Shown here: positions 16,217-24,955 of the stretch, in pieces
How the letters are laid out: each line of letters opens with the position of its first letter
How positions within the stretch are numbered: the stretch's first letter is position 1
NCBI GenBank assembly: GCA_964433345.1
Contig: CAYSQJ010000001.1
Location: 558,001-622,000, forward strand
DNA: 64,000 nucleotides
Source of the DNA: Ga0077527 sp964433345
GTDB taxonomy: Bacteria > Pseudomonadota > Gammaproteobacteria > Burkholderiales > SG8-41
Reading direction: 5' to 3'
Notes under the pieces: model-generated
Databases searched by the model: none
What the model saw: only the letters and a program-made list of their open reading frames with translations
What the model was told of the DNA's origin: nothing
Translations under genes and position numbers: made by a program

Positions 16217-17890
16217 ATGGCACTGTCGGACATCGAAATCGCCCAGGCGGCAAAAATGGAGCGCGTCGTCAAGATTGCGCAGAAACTGGGCATCCCCGAG
16301 GAACACCTGGTGCCATACGGCCACTACAAGGCCAAGGTGTCACTGGAGTATGTCGACAGCCTGAAGTCCAAGAAGGACGGCAAACTGATCCTGGTCACCG
16401 CGATCAACCCGACTCCCGCGGGCGAGGGCAAGACCACCACCACGGTTGGTCTCGGCGATGCGCTGAACCACATCGGCAAGAAGGCGATGATCTGCCTGCG
16501 CGAGCCTTCGCTGGGTCCGGTATTCGGCGTCAAGGGCGGCGCGGCCGGCGGCGGCTACGCCCAGGTGGTGCCGATGGAAGACATCAACCTGCACTTCACC
16601 GGCGACTTCGGTGCGATCGCGCTGGCGAACAACCTGCTGTCGGCGATGATCGACAACCACATCTCGCACGGCAACGAGCTCGGCATCGACCCGCGCCGCA
16701 TCACCTGGAAGCGGGTGATGGACATGAACGACCGCGCGCTGCGCGACATCGTTGTTTCGCTGGGTGGCACCGCCAACGGCTATCCCCGCGAGGACGGCTT
16801 CGACATCGTCGTCGCCTCCGAAGTGATGGCGATTTTCTGCCTGGCCACTTCGCTGAAGGACCTCAAGGAGCGCCTCGGCAACATCGTGTTCGGCTACACC
16901 CGCGACAACAAACCGTTGCGCGCGCGCGACCTCAAGGCTCACGGCGCGATGACCGTGCTGCTGAAGGATCAGCTGGCGCCGAACCTGGTGCAGACGCTGG
17001 AGAACAATGCCGCCTTCATCCATGGCGGGCCCTTCGCCAACATCGCCCACGGCTGCAACTCGGTGATTGCGACCAAGACCGCGATGAAGCTCGTTGATTA
17101 CGTGGTGACCGAAGCAGGATTCGGCGCCGATCTCGGCGCCGAGAAATTCCTCGACATCAAGTGCCGCAAGGCGGGCCTCAAGCCCAATGCCGCGGTGATC
17201 GTCGCCACCGTACGCGCATTGAAGCACCATGGCGGCGTCGGCAAGGACGACCTGAACAAGGAAAACCTCGCCGCGCTGGAGAAAGGCCTGGTCAACCTCG
17301 AGCGCCATGTCAACAATGTCAAGAACGTCTATGGCATTCCCTGCGTGGTTTCGGTGAACCGCTTCACCGCCGACACCAAGGCCGAAATGGACCTGCTCAC
17401 CGACCGCATCTCCAAGCTGGGGGCCCGGGTCGTGGTGGCGAACCACTGGGCCGAGGGCGGCAAGGGCGCGGCGGATCTCGCGAATATCGTCGTCGAGATG
17501 TGCGAGCAGAAATCGAACCCCACCTTTGTCTACGACGACAGCGACCCGCTATGGGAAAAGATGAAGAAGATTGCGACCAAGGTCTACGGCGCCTCCGACA
17601 TCACTGCCGACTCCAAGGTGCGCAACCGGATCAAGGAACTGCAGGAAGGCGGTTATGGCCATTACCCGGTGTGTGTGGCCAAGACCCAGTCCTCGTTCTC
17701 GACCGATGCCAGCGTCCGCGGCGCTCCGAGTGGGCACGTCGTCAACGTCCGCGAAGTCCGCCTTGCCGCAGGAGCGGAGTTCGTCGTGATGATCTGCGGT
17801 GACATCATGACCATGCCGGGGCTGCCGAAGGTGCCGTCCTCGGAGCGCATCGACCTGACAGAAGACGGGAAAGTGGTCGGGCTGTTCTGA
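16217..17890 (+). CDS. fhs: Formate-tetrahydrofolate ligase
   Basis: A 557-residue 10-formyl-THF synthetase, the usual length. The P-loop is in TAINPTPAGEGKTTTTVGL, followed by REPSLGPVFGVKGGAAGGGYAQV, a hallmark of Fhs. It joins formate to tetrahydrofolate with ATP, feeding the folate C1 pool. AGGAGAGG just upstream gives a strong ribosome binding site. It lies 69 bp after the formate dehydrogenase operon on the same strand with no terminator visible, so formate can be split between oxidation and assimilation by one transcript. Confidence 0.96.
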   Translation: MALSDIEIAQAAKMERVVKIAQKLGIPEEHLVPYGHYKAKVSLEYVDSLKSKKDGKLILVTAINPTPAGEGKTTTTVGLGDALNHIGKKAMICLREPSLGPVFGVKGGAAGGGYAQVVPMEDINLHFTGDFGAIALANNLLSAMIDNHISHGNELGIDPRRITWKRVMDMNDRALRDIVVSLGGTANGYPREDGFDIVVASEVMAIFCLATSLKDLKERLGNIVFGYTRDNKPLRARDLKAHGAMTVLLKDQLAPNLVQTLENNAAFIHGGPFANIAHGCNSVIATKTAMKLVDYVVTEAGFGADLGAEKFLDIKCRKAGLKPNAAVIVATVRALKHHGGVGKDDLNKENLAALEKGLVNLERHVNNVKNVYGIPCVVSVNRFTADTKAEMDLLTDRISKLGARVVVANHWAEGGKGAADLANIVVEMCEQKSNPTFVYDDSDPLWEKMKKIATKVYGASDITADSKVRNRIKELQEGGYGHYPVCVAKTQSSFSTDASVRGAPSGHVVNVREVRLAAGAEFVVMICGDIMTMPGLPKVPSSERIDLTEDGKVVGLF

Positions 17891-17897
17891 TTGTTTG

Positions 17898-17903
17898 TAT
17901 AAT
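17898..17903 (+). promoter_or_regulatory. Possible -10 element ahead of the terC-type gene
   Basis: A perfect TATAAT 7 bases after the fhs stop, preceded by TG. No good -35 is present at 16-18 bp. The 140-nt leader that would result was checked for the yybP-ykoY manganese riboswitch often found before TerC genes; the conserved GGGGAGUAG core is absent. Confidence 0.4.
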
Positions 17904-18046
17904 TCCGGGGCGGATCCGGCGGCCCTTCCAACATGTCGCCAGCATCCGTTCCGGTCACCGCTCGGAACATCGTTTCCGGCGGGCCTGAACTGAAGGGCGG
18001 GATACACGCCCCGGGTCAATCCTTTCAACTGCGCGGATAATTCAAT

Positions 18047-18775
18047 ATGGAATTCGGCTCACCGGCATTCTGGGTTGCAGTGCTCCAGATCATTGCCATC
18101 GACATCGTTCTCGGCGGGGACAACGCGGTGGTTATCGCCCTCGCTTCACGGCGCTTGCCAGTGAATCAACGCAAGCAGGCGATTTTCTGGGGCGTGTTCG
18201 GCGCGATCGCACTGCGCGTCGTGCTCATATTCTTTGCCCTGCAGCTGCTGCAGATCCCGTACCTCAAGATCGTCGGCGGCATTCTGCTGTTCTGGATCGG
18301 CCTCAAGCTGATGATGCCGCAGGACGAGGGCGGGCACGAGATCGATGCCAGCAGCAACCTGATTGGCGCGATCAAGACCATCATCGTCGCGGACGCGGTG
18401 ATGAGCCTGGACAACGTGATCGCGATTGCCGGTGCGGCCAAGGACAGCATCGGGCTCGTCGTATTCGGCCTGGTGGTGAGCGTGCCGATCATTGTCTGGG
18501 GCAGCAAGCTGGTGCTGATGCTGATGGACCGTTTTCCCATCGTGATTGTCGGCGGTGCAGCGCTTCTCGGCTGGATCGGCGGCGACATGCTGGTGCATGA
18601 CATCGTCGTCAAGGACTGGATGATGGCCAATGCGGCCTGGCTCAAATATGGCGGGCCGATACTGGGCGCGGCATTCGTGGTCGTCGTCGGCAAGATGCTG
18701 GCTGCGCGCCGCAAGCCGGCGGCGGCTGCAGCGGAGCCGGTTGACCTGGCGGAATCCAAGTCGAAACAGGATTGA
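18047..18775 (+). CDS. TerC family integral membrane protein
   Basis: A 242-residue inner membrane protein with about seven hydrophobic segments. It carries the two TerC signature acidic motifs: IAIDIVLGGDNAVVIALASRRLP near the N terminus and VADAVMSLDNVIAIAGA in the middle. Related proteins export manganese or are linked to metal and tellurite resistance. The C-terminal tail is Ala/Lys-rich and cytoplasmic. The start ATG has only a weak GGAT upstream. A universal stress protein gene follows after 10 bp, indicating an operon. Confidence 0.9.
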   Translation: MEFGSPAFWVAVLQIIAIDIVLGGDNAVVIALASRRLPVNQRKQAIFWGVFGAIALRVVLIFFALQLLQIPYLKIVGGILLFWIGLKLMMPQDEGGHEIDASSNLIGAIKTIIVADAVMSLDNVIAIAGAAKDSIGLVVFGLVVSVPIIVWGSKLVLMLMDRFPIVIVGGAALLGWIGGDMLVHDIVVKDWMMANAAWLKYGGPILGAAFVVVVGKMLAARRKPAAAAAEPVDLAESKSKQD

Positions 18776-18785
18776 GAGGAAAGAA

Positions 18786-19214
18786 ATGCCGAAGATTCTG
18801 GTGGCGGTGGACGGGTCGGAGAACTCCGGCCGAGTGGTCGATTTCCTGATCAAGAAAAGCGGCTGGTACGGCGATTCGCTCGAGGTGCAGTTGCTCAACG
18901 TGCAGATGCCGATCGCCGGCGTCAACGTGAAGATGTTCATCAGCAATGAGTCGCTGAAGGAGTATTACCGCGATGAGGGCGCCGCGGCGCTGAAGCAGGC
19001 CCGCGAGAAACTCGATGCCGCGCGCGTGCCCTATGCCCACCACATCGGGGTGGGCGACCCGGCCGAGGTGATCGTTGATTACGCCAAGTCCAAGGGCTGC
19101 GAGCAGATCCTGATGGGCAGCCGGGGATTGGGATCGGTTTCCAGCCTGGTGCTCGGTTCGGTGGCGACCAAGGTGCTGCATCTGACTGATGTGCCTGTGA
19201 CCCTGGTCCGCTGA
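18786..19214 (+). CDS. Universal stress protein, UspA family
   Basis: A 142-residue single-domain Usp. It begins with PKILVAVDGSENS and ends with the ATP-binding type loop ILMGSRGLGSVSSLVLGSVATKVLHLTDVPVTLVR, i.e. G-x2-G-x9-G-S, so nucleotide binding is likely. Such proteins bind ATP and act in stress resistance by poorly known means. It is closely linked to the terC-type gene (10 bp) with GAGAGGAAAG before the ATG. No clear terminator is visible downstream. Confidence 0.93.
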   Translation: MPKILVAVDGSENSGRVVDFLIKKSGWYGDSLEVQLLNVQMPIAGVNVKMFISNESLKEYYRDEGAAALKQAREKLDAARVPYAHHIGVGDPAEVIVDYAKSKGCEQILMGSRGLGSVSSLVLGSVATKVLHLTDVPVTLVR

Positions 19215-19575
19215 GGCGCGGCTCTGCGGCGCTGTCTGCTGTCCGGCAGCTTGTGTCTTAATGTGCTGTTTTTAATGAGGTTTGTGGTTTTGACGGCGCG
19301 CCGCCTTGTGGTTTGAAAGGCCGGTCCTTCGTTCACGACGAGGATCAGACAGGCGTGCCTGTTGCGCTGCGGCCGCCGGATTCCCGGCGCCGGGCGTGGC
19401 ACCGGCGACAGGCGGCAGATATACTCGATTCTTGATTGCGGTCAATTCTTTTCCCGCGGCAAATGCGGAAGAATGGCCTGACACGGCGTTACCAATAAAT
19501 AAATAAAGTTGGGCTGCGGCAATTGCCGCAGGATATAACTCAGCACCCGTCGGTCAACTGATAAGGAGGAGTCAA
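19215..19575. other. Intergenic region carrying the tctCBA regulatory sequence
   Basis: 361 bp without a gene. Its only strong element is the FNR-type box at 19432-19445. Downstream of it the sequence becomes AT-rich (CAATAAATAAATAAAG near 19492-19508) and ends in TAAGGAGGAG, the ribosome binding site of the tctC gene. Confidence 0.6.
19432..19445 (+). promoter_or_regulatory. FNR-type box upstream of tctCBA
   Basis: TTGAT-TGCG-GTCAA, with the same TGCG spacer as the boxes before sucC and frc. A possible -10 AAGAAT lies at 19469-19474, 37 bases after the box start. That is the same spacing as at oxc. Confidence 0.62.
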
Positions 19576-20589
19576 ATGGGTATCCAACGCGTATTTTCAC
19601 GCAGCCTGCTGCCGCTCGTAGCGGCTTTCGGACTGGCTGCCGTATCCGCCCCCGTGGCGGCCTGGGAACCGTCGAAGCCGGTCGAGTTCGTCATTCCCGC
19701 CGGCACCGGCGGTGGTGCGGACCAGATGGCAAGACTGATCCAGGGCATCGTAGCCAAGCACAACCTGATGAAGCAGCCGCTGATACCGGTGAACAAATCG
19801 GGCGGCGCCGGCGCCGAAGGCTTCCTCGAGGTAAAGGCTGCCAAGGGCGACACTCACAAGATCATCATCACGCTGTCGAACCTGTTCACGACGCCGATGG
19901 CGACGGGCGTGCCGTTCAACTGGAAGGACCTGACCCCTGTTGCGATGCTCTCGCTCGACAACTTCGTGCTCTGGGTGAATTCCGAGGATCCCTACAAGAC
20001 GCCCAAGGAATATCTGGATGCGGTGAAGAAGGCCGGGCCCGGCGTCTTCAAGATGGGTGGTACCGGTTCCAAGCAGGAAGACCAGATCATCACCGTGGCA
20101 ATCGAGAAGGCCGCCGGAGTGAAATTCACCTACATCCCGTTCAAGGGCGGCGGTGCGGTGGCTACCCAGCTGGTCGGCAAGCACATCAATTCCAGCGTCA
20201 ACAACCCGATCGAGGCGGTGGCTCAGTGGCGTGCCGGCAAGCTGCGCGCACTGTGCGTGTTTGACGGCGAGCGCATGCCGTACAAGAACAAGGTCACTGA
20301 CACCCAGTCCTGGAGTGATATTCCGACCTGCAAGGAAGCCGGCATCCCGATGGATTATGTGATGCTGCGCGGCATTTTCATGCCGGCGGGTGTCTCGGCT
20401 GACGTCGTGAAGTTTTACGTCGACCTCTTCAACAAGGTTCGCGCGACGCCGGAGTGGAAGAAATTCATGGAAGATGGCGCATTCAACCAGACCTCCATGA
20501 ACGGCAAAGCTTATGCCGACTGGGTGGCGAAAGCAGAATCACTGCATCGCGATCTGATGAAGGAAGCGGGCTTCCTCGCCAAGCCCTGA
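19576..20589 (+). CDS. tctC: Tripartite tricarboxylate transporter solute-binding protein (TctC/Bug)
   Basis: A 337-residue periplasmic receptor with a signal peptide cleaved near PVAAWEPS, followed by KPVEFVIPAGTGGGADQMARLIQ and later FTYIPFKGGGAVATQLVG, the two carboxylate-gripping loops of the family. It captures a small carboxylate and delivers it to the TctAB membrane unit encoded directly downstream. AAGGAGGAG ideally spaced before the ATG predicts high expression. The FNR-type box upstream is shared with the oxalate genes, so oxalate or a related dicarboxylate is a reasonable guess for the ligand. Confidence 0.92.
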   Translation: MGIQRVFSRSLLPLVAAFGLAAVSAPVAAWEPSKPVEFVIPAGTGGGADQMARLIQGIVAKHNLMKQPLIPVNKSGGAGAEGFLEVKAAKGDTHKIIITLSNLFTTPMATGVPFNWKDLTPVAMLSLDNFVLWVNSEDPYKTPKEYLDAVKKAGPGVFKMGGTGSKQEDQIITVAIEKAAGVKFTYIPFKGGGAVATQLVGKHINSSVNNPIEAVAQWRAGKLRALCVFDGERMPYKNKVTDTQSWSDIPTCKEAGIPMDYVMLRGIFMPAGVSADVVKFYVDLFNKVRATPEWKKFMEDGAFNQTSMNGKAYADWVAKAESLHRDLMKEAGFLAKP

Positions 20590-20680
20590 TCGGCATCATC
20601 CCCGGTTCCGTGTACGCGGGACCGGGGAGCAGTGCGGGTTCGCGCCCGCCTTTCCGTTCCACCACATCCAGGCGAAGTTC

Positions 20681-21205
20681 ATGGAAGAAAAACACAGTTC
20701 CGCTGCCGCTGAACGCCCGTCAGGCATATCAACAAGGGCTGCGGAAATCGCGATTGCCCTGTTCATGATGCTGCTCGGGGGGCTGGTCGTCTACGACAGC
20801 CTGCGTCTGGGCGTGCGCTGGCTTTCAGATGGGCCGCAGGCGGGTTACTTCCCGTTTTATATCGGGCTGTTCATCTGCATTTCCAGCGTGGTGACGCTGG
20901 TGCAGGCAATGCTCAACAAGGCCGCCGCAGAAAAGATTTTTGTCGAGTGGGGGCAGCTGAAGCTGGTGTTGATGGTCCTGATACCCGCTGCGCTGTTCGT
21001 GCTCGGCATCCAGTTGATCGGCATATACGTCGCATCGGCGGTCTACATAGCAGTGTTCATGATCTGGCTCGGCAAGTACGGCTGGCTCAAAAGCGTGGTC
21101 GTCGGTGTCTCGGTAAGCGTGACGGTGTTCGTTGCATTCGAAATCTGGTTCAAGGTTCTGTTGTACAAGGGCTTGTACAACCCGCTGGCCCTGATCGGTT
21201 ACTGA
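20681..21205 (+). CDS. tctB: Tripartite tricarboxylate transporter small membrane subunit TctB
   Basis: A 174-residue protein with four predicted transmembrane helices, including EIAIALFMMLLGGLVVYDSL, YFPFYIGLFICISSVVTLV and a central pair of long hydrophobic segments. Size and topology match TctB, the small, poorly conserved subunit. It sits between the receptor and the large permease gene, the canonical tctCBA order. Translation starts at the ATG at 20681 after AAGTTC; the ribosome binding site is weak (AGGCGAAG). Confidence 0.88.
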   Translation: MEEKHSSAAAERPSGISTRAAEIAIALFMMLLGGLVVYDSLRLGVRWLSDGPQAGYFPFYIGLFICISSVVTLVQAMLNKAAAEKIFVEWGQLKLVLMVLIPAALFVLGIQLIGIYVASAVYIAVFMIWLGKYGWLKSVVVGVSVSVTVFVAFEIWFKVLLYKGLYNPLALIGY

Positions 21206-21232
21206 GTACACACGAGCTTAAGGGGACCTCAA

Positions 21233-22732
21233 TTGGAAGAAATCAATGCTTTGATGCACGGATTTTCCGTGGCATTGACGCCGTTCAACCTGATGCTGAT
21301 GGCCATCGGCATCATACTTGGCGTGCTGATTGGCGTGCTGCCGGGACTTGGCGGTGCCAACGGCATCGCAATCCTGCTGCCGCTCACGTTCACGATGCCG
21401 CCGACCTCGGCGGTGATCATGCTGTCCTGCATCTACTGGGGCGCGCTGTTCGGCGGCGCCATCACGTCGATCCTGTTCAATATTCCCGGCGAGCCCTGGT
21501 CGGTTGCGACCACCTTTGATGGTTACCCGATGGCGCAGCAGGGCAAGGCGGGTGAGGCGCTGACCACGGCTTTCACGTCTTCCTTCATCGGTGCCCTGTT
21601 TGCGGTGATCATGATCACCTTTCTGGCACCGCTGGTCGCCAAATTCGCGCTGCAGTTCGGCCCGCCAGAATTTTTCTCGGTATTTTTCCTGACCTTCTGC
21701 AGTTTCATCGGGATGGGCAAGGAGCCGCCGTTCAAGATCATCGCCGCGATGATGCTCGGTTTCGGCCTAGCCGCGGTCGGCATCGACACGGTGACCGGCC
21801 AGTTGCGACTGATATTCGGCTGGCACGAGCTGATGCGCGGCTTCGATTTCCTGATCGCGGTGATCGGCCTGTTCGGCATAGGCGAGATCCTGCTGTCGAT
21901 GGAGGAAGGGCTGTCGTTCCAGGGACGCAGTGCGAAAATCAACACGCGCATCGTATTCGAGACCTGGAAAAAGCTGCCGAAGTTCTGGGTGACCTCGCTG
22001 CGCAGCTGTGTGATCGGCTGCTGGATGGGCATCACCCCCGGGGGCGCGACGCCGGCATCGTTCATGAGTTACGGCATTGCCAAACGCATGTCGCCGGACG
22101 GGCCGAAATTCGGCAGCGGCGTGCAGGAAGGCATCGTCGCCCCGGAAACCGCTGCGCATGCCGCCGGCACTGCGGCGCTGCTGCCGATGCTCTCCCTCGG
22201 CATCCCGGGATCGCCGACCGCGGCGGTGCTGCTTGGCGGCCTGCTGATCTGGGGGTTGCAGCCAGGGCCGCTGCTGTTCGTCGAGCAGAAGGATTTCGTC
22301 TGGGGGCTGATTGCCAGCATGTATCTCGGCAACGTCGTCGGCCTGATCATCGTGCTGACCTGCGTGCCTCTTTTCGCGGCGATCCTGCGTATTCCCTTCT
22401 CGATCGTCGCGCCGGTGATCATCGTCATCTGCGCGATTGGTGCCTACACCGTCAACAACGCGATGCTCGACATCTGGTTCATGCTCCTGTTCGGTGTTCT
22501 CGGTTACGCCTTCAAGAAGCTGTCCTATCCGCTGGCGCCGCTGGTGCTGGCGCTGGTGCTGGGTGATCAGGCCGAAGACGCCTTCCGCCAGGCGATGCTG
22601 ATATCGCAGGGTGACGTGCGGATATTCTTCTCGAACTGGCTGGTTGGCAGCATCATGGGACTCGGTGTGCTGATGCTGGTATGGCCTTTCATCGGCAGGG
22701 GGGTCGCGGCACTGCGCAGGAGCGTGGCCTGA
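21233..22732 (+). CDS. tctA: Tripartite tricarboxylate transporter large permease TctA
   Basis: A 499-residue polytopic permease with about 11-12 hydrophobic segments. It has the family signature LGVLIGVLPGLGGANGIAILLPLTF and the second glycine-rich motif GITPGGATPASFMSYGIAKR, with further PGSPTAAVLLGG. It moves the carboxylate with sodium or protons. The start is a TTG at 21233, supported by AAGGGGA 6 bases upstream; the first downstream ATG (21254) has no such site. A bidirectional terminator follows. Confidence 0.93.
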   Translation: MEEINALMHGFSVALTPFNLMLMAIGIILGVLIGVLPGLGGANGIAILLPLTFTMPPTSAVIMLSCIYWGALFGGAITSILFNIPGEPWSVATTFDGYPMAQQGKAGEALTTAFTSSFIGALFAVIMITFLAPLVAKFALQFGPPEFFSVFFLTFCSFIGMGKEPPFKIIAAMMLGFGLAAVGIDTVTGQLRLIFGWHELMRGFDFLIAVIGLFGIGEILLSMEEGLSFQGRSAKINTRIVFETWKKLPKFWVTSLRSCVIGCWMGITPGGATPASFMSYGIAKRMSPDGPKFGSGVQEGIVAPETAAHAAGTAALLPMLSLGIPGSPTAAVLLGGLLIWGLQPGPLLFVEQKDFVWGLIASMYLGNVVGLIIVLTCVPLFAAILRIPFSIVAPVIIVICAIGAYTVNNAMLDIWFMLLFGVLGYAFKKLSYPLAPLVLALVLGDQAEDAFRQAMLISQGDVRIFFSNWLVGSIMGLGVLMLVWPFIGRGVAALRRSVA

Positions 22733-22760
22733 CAAAGGGCGCTTCCGGCGCTTTGCAGCA

Positions 22761-22792
22761 AAAAACCGCGGCTGTCCAGCCGCGGTTTTTTT
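22761..22792. terminator. Bidirectional terminator between tctA and oxc
   Basis: CCGCGGCT (22766-22773) pairs with AGCCGCGG (22778-22785) around GTCC, flanked by a run of A on the left and T on the right. It can therefore stop transcription from either direction between the convergent tctA and oxc genes. Confidence 0.9.
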
Positions 22793-22850
22793 GTGCCGCT
22801 TTTTTTTGTAACACCGGTCCCGTGGCGTTGCCGGAAACCCGTGACCGCCA

Positions 22851-22887
22851 ATGAAAACGGCCGCCCGCAGGATGCGCGGACGGCCGT
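22851..22887 (-). terminator. Terminator of the oxc gene
   Basis: On the minus strand a 12-bp stem (ACGGCCGTCCGC with GCGGGCGGCCGT, one G-U pair) and a 7-nt loop are followed by TTTT. It lies 36 bp after the oxc stop. Confidence 0.75.
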
Positions 22888-22922
22888 GGTTTTGCCGAGG
22901 GTGCCCGGCGGAGCCTGCCGGA

Positions 22923-24656
22923 CTATTTCTTCGCGCTCTTCGGATTCAGGCTGGTGATACGGCCGCTCTCGGTGCCTGCGGTCTCGTCGATCACGGCATT
23001 GATCAAGGTCGGCTTGCGTGAACGGACGGCTTCCTCCACCGCCTTGCGCAGCTCGGCCGGGGTCGTCGCATGCACGCCCACGCCGCCGAAGGCCTCCATC
23101 AGCTTGTCGTAGCGCGCACCCTTGACGAACACGGTGGGTGCGACGTCCGGCCCGCCCGACGGGTTGACGTCGGTGCCCTTGTAGACGCCGTTGTTGTTGA
23201 ACACCACAACGCACACCGGCAGCTTGTAGCGGCAGATGGTTTCGACTTCCATGCCCGAGAAGCCGAAAGCGCTGTCGCCCTCGACCGCGATCACCGGCTG
23301 TCCGGTTTCCACGGCGGCGGCGACCGCAAAGCCCATGCCGATGCCCATGACGCCCCAGGTGCCGACGTCGATGCGCTTGCGCGGCTTGTACATGTCGACG
23401 ATGCTGCGCGTGAAGTCGAGCGCGTTGGCACCCTCGTTGACCAGCATCGCGTCGGGATTGGCCTTGATGATGTCGCGCATCACGTTCAGCGCGCTGTGAA
23501 AGTTCATCGGCGTGGGGTTCTTGGCCAGCGTTTCGGCCATCTTGGCGATGTTCTTGCTCTTGCGTTCGGAAATGGCGCCCAGCCAGTCGGCCGAAGGCTG
23601 CGGCCAGCCCGATCCTGCCTTGCCTATGCCGTCGAGCATTGCCGACACGCAGGAGCCGATGTCACCGACCACCGGCGCATCGATCGGCACATTGCTGTCC
23701 GCCTCCTGGGGTGAAATGTCGATCTGGATGAATTTCTGGCCGCCCCAGGCCTTGGCATCCCTGCCACCCCAGGTCTTGCCCTTGCCATGCGACAGCAGCC
23801 AGTTCAGGCGTGCGCCGATCAGCATCACCACATCGGCTTCCGGAAGCACGAAGGAGCGCGCTGCTGCGGCCGACTGCTCGTGGGTGTCGGGCAGCAGGCC
23901 TTTCGCCATCGACATCGGCAGGTAGGGAATCCGGGTCTTCTCGACCAGTGCGCGGATCTCGGTGTCGGCCTGGGCATAGGCGGCGCCCTTGCCGAGCACG
24001 ATCAGCGGACGCTTGGCGCCGGCGAGCAGTTTCAGGGCGCGCTCAACCGCTTCGGGCGCCGGAATCTGGCGCGGTGCGGGGTCGACGACCTTGATCAGCG
24101 AATTGCGGCCCGCTTCGGCGTCCATGGACTGCGCGAAAACCTTGGCCGGCAGGTCGAGGTACACGCCGCCCGGGCGGCCCGAGACGGCAGCGCGGATGGC
24201 GCGGGCGACGCCGACGCCGATGTCTTCCGCATGCAGCACGCGGAAGGCAGCCTTGCACAGCGGCCGGGCAATCGCCAGCTGGTCCATTTCCTCGTAGTCG
24301 CCCTGTTGCAGGTCGACGATCTCGCGCTCGCTCGAACCGCTGATCAGGATCATCGGGAAACAGTTGGTCGTGGCATTCGCCAGCGCGGTGAGGCCGTTGA
24401 GGAAGCCGGGAGCGGAAACCGTGAGGCAGACGCCCGGTTTCTGGGTCAGGAAGCCGGCAATCGCCGCGGCATTGCCGGCGTTTTGCTCGTGGCGGAAGGA
24501 AATCATGCGCATGCCGGCCGCCTGCGCACGGCGCGTGAGGTCGGTGATCGGTATGCCCGGCAGGCCATAGAGGTTGGTAATGCCGTTGAGCTTCAGCGCG
24601 TCGATGAGCAGGTCGACGCCGTCGCTCAGGGCCTGCGCTTGTGTTTCAGTCGTCAT
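22923..24656 (-). CDS. oxc: Oxalyl-CoA decarboxylase
   Basis: A 577-residue thiamine-diphosphate enzyme that converts oxalyl-CoA to formyl-CoA and CO2. The N-terminal ThDP-activating glutamate is Glu57 in FRHEQNAGNAAA, matching Glu56 of the Oxalobacter formigenes enzyme (568 residues). The middle domain contains LIGARLNWLLSHGKGKTWG, typical of Oxc. The C-terminal ThDP/magnesium motif runs from VEGDSAFGFSGMEVETICRY to VVFNNNGVY. Monocistronic on the minus strand, with its own FNR-type box and -10 element 130-170 bp upstream and a terminator downstream. It forms a functional pair with the divergently placed formyl-CoA transferase gene. Confidence 0.95.
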   Translation of the reverse strand: MTTETQAQALSDGVDLLIDALKLNGITNLYGLPGIPITDLTRRAQAAGMRMISFRHEQNAGNAAAIAGFLTQKPGVCLTVSAPGFLNGLTALANATTNCFPMILISGSSEREIVDLQQGDYEEMDQLAIARPLCKAAFRVLHAEDIGVGVARAIRAAVSGRPGGVYLDLPAKVFAQSMDAEAGRNSLIKVVDPAPRQIPAPEAVERALKLLAGAKRPLIVLGKGAAYAQADTEIRALVEKTRIPYLPMSMAKGLLPDTHEQSAAAARSFVLPEADVVMLIGARLNWLLSHGKGKTWGGRDAKAWGGQKFIQIDISPQEADSNVPIDAPVVGDIGSCVSAMLDGIGKAGSGWPQPSADWLGAISERKSKNIAKMAETLAKNPTPMNFHSALNVMRDIIKANPDAMLVNEGANALDFTRSIVDMYKPRKRIDVGTWGVMGIGMGFAVAAAVETGQPVIAVEGDSAFGFSGMEVETICRYKLPVCVVVFNNNGVYKGTDVNPSGGPDVAPTVFVKGARYDKLMEAFGGVGVHATTPAELRKAVEEAVRSRKPTLINAVIDETAGTESGRITSLNPKSAKK

Positions 24657-24786
24657 GTCTGGATGCCTCGCGTCTTGCCGTCGGTCAGTTGATATCGCCC
24701 GAATCGCAGTGAAAGACAGGGGACCGCGGTCCCTTGTCTGCCGCGGATTCAGGCGCAGGGGAAAAGGCTTTTTTCAGGTGGAAGGC

Positions 24787-24829
24787 ATCATAGGGGGCGC
24801 CGCCCTTTTCCGCTCTTGACCCCGGTCAA
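24787..24829 (-). promoter_or_regulatory. oxc promoter with FNR-type box
   Basis: The box at 24816-24829 reads TTGACCGGGGTCAA on the minus strand (TTGAC-N4-GTCAA). The -10 TATGAT lies at 24792-24787. The predicted start near 24781 puts the box centre at -41.5, the class II activator position. Confidence 0.7.
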
Positions 24830-24955
24830 TTTTGCGGCAGTACGATCGGTGCACGGGTATTTGCGCGAGCGCATATGACTGGTGCTGGGGTGGGGGGGTG
24901 TTGCAATGCATCAAAGGGAGGCGCTGTTGCCGACACGCGTTTGGAGGACTGACGT

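Noticed and set aside
17904..18046. Manganese (yybP-ykoY) riboswitch before the terC-type gene
   Set aside because: Position fits, but the conserved GGGGAGUAG and the paired internal loops are not present; only generic GC-rich hairpins can be drawn.
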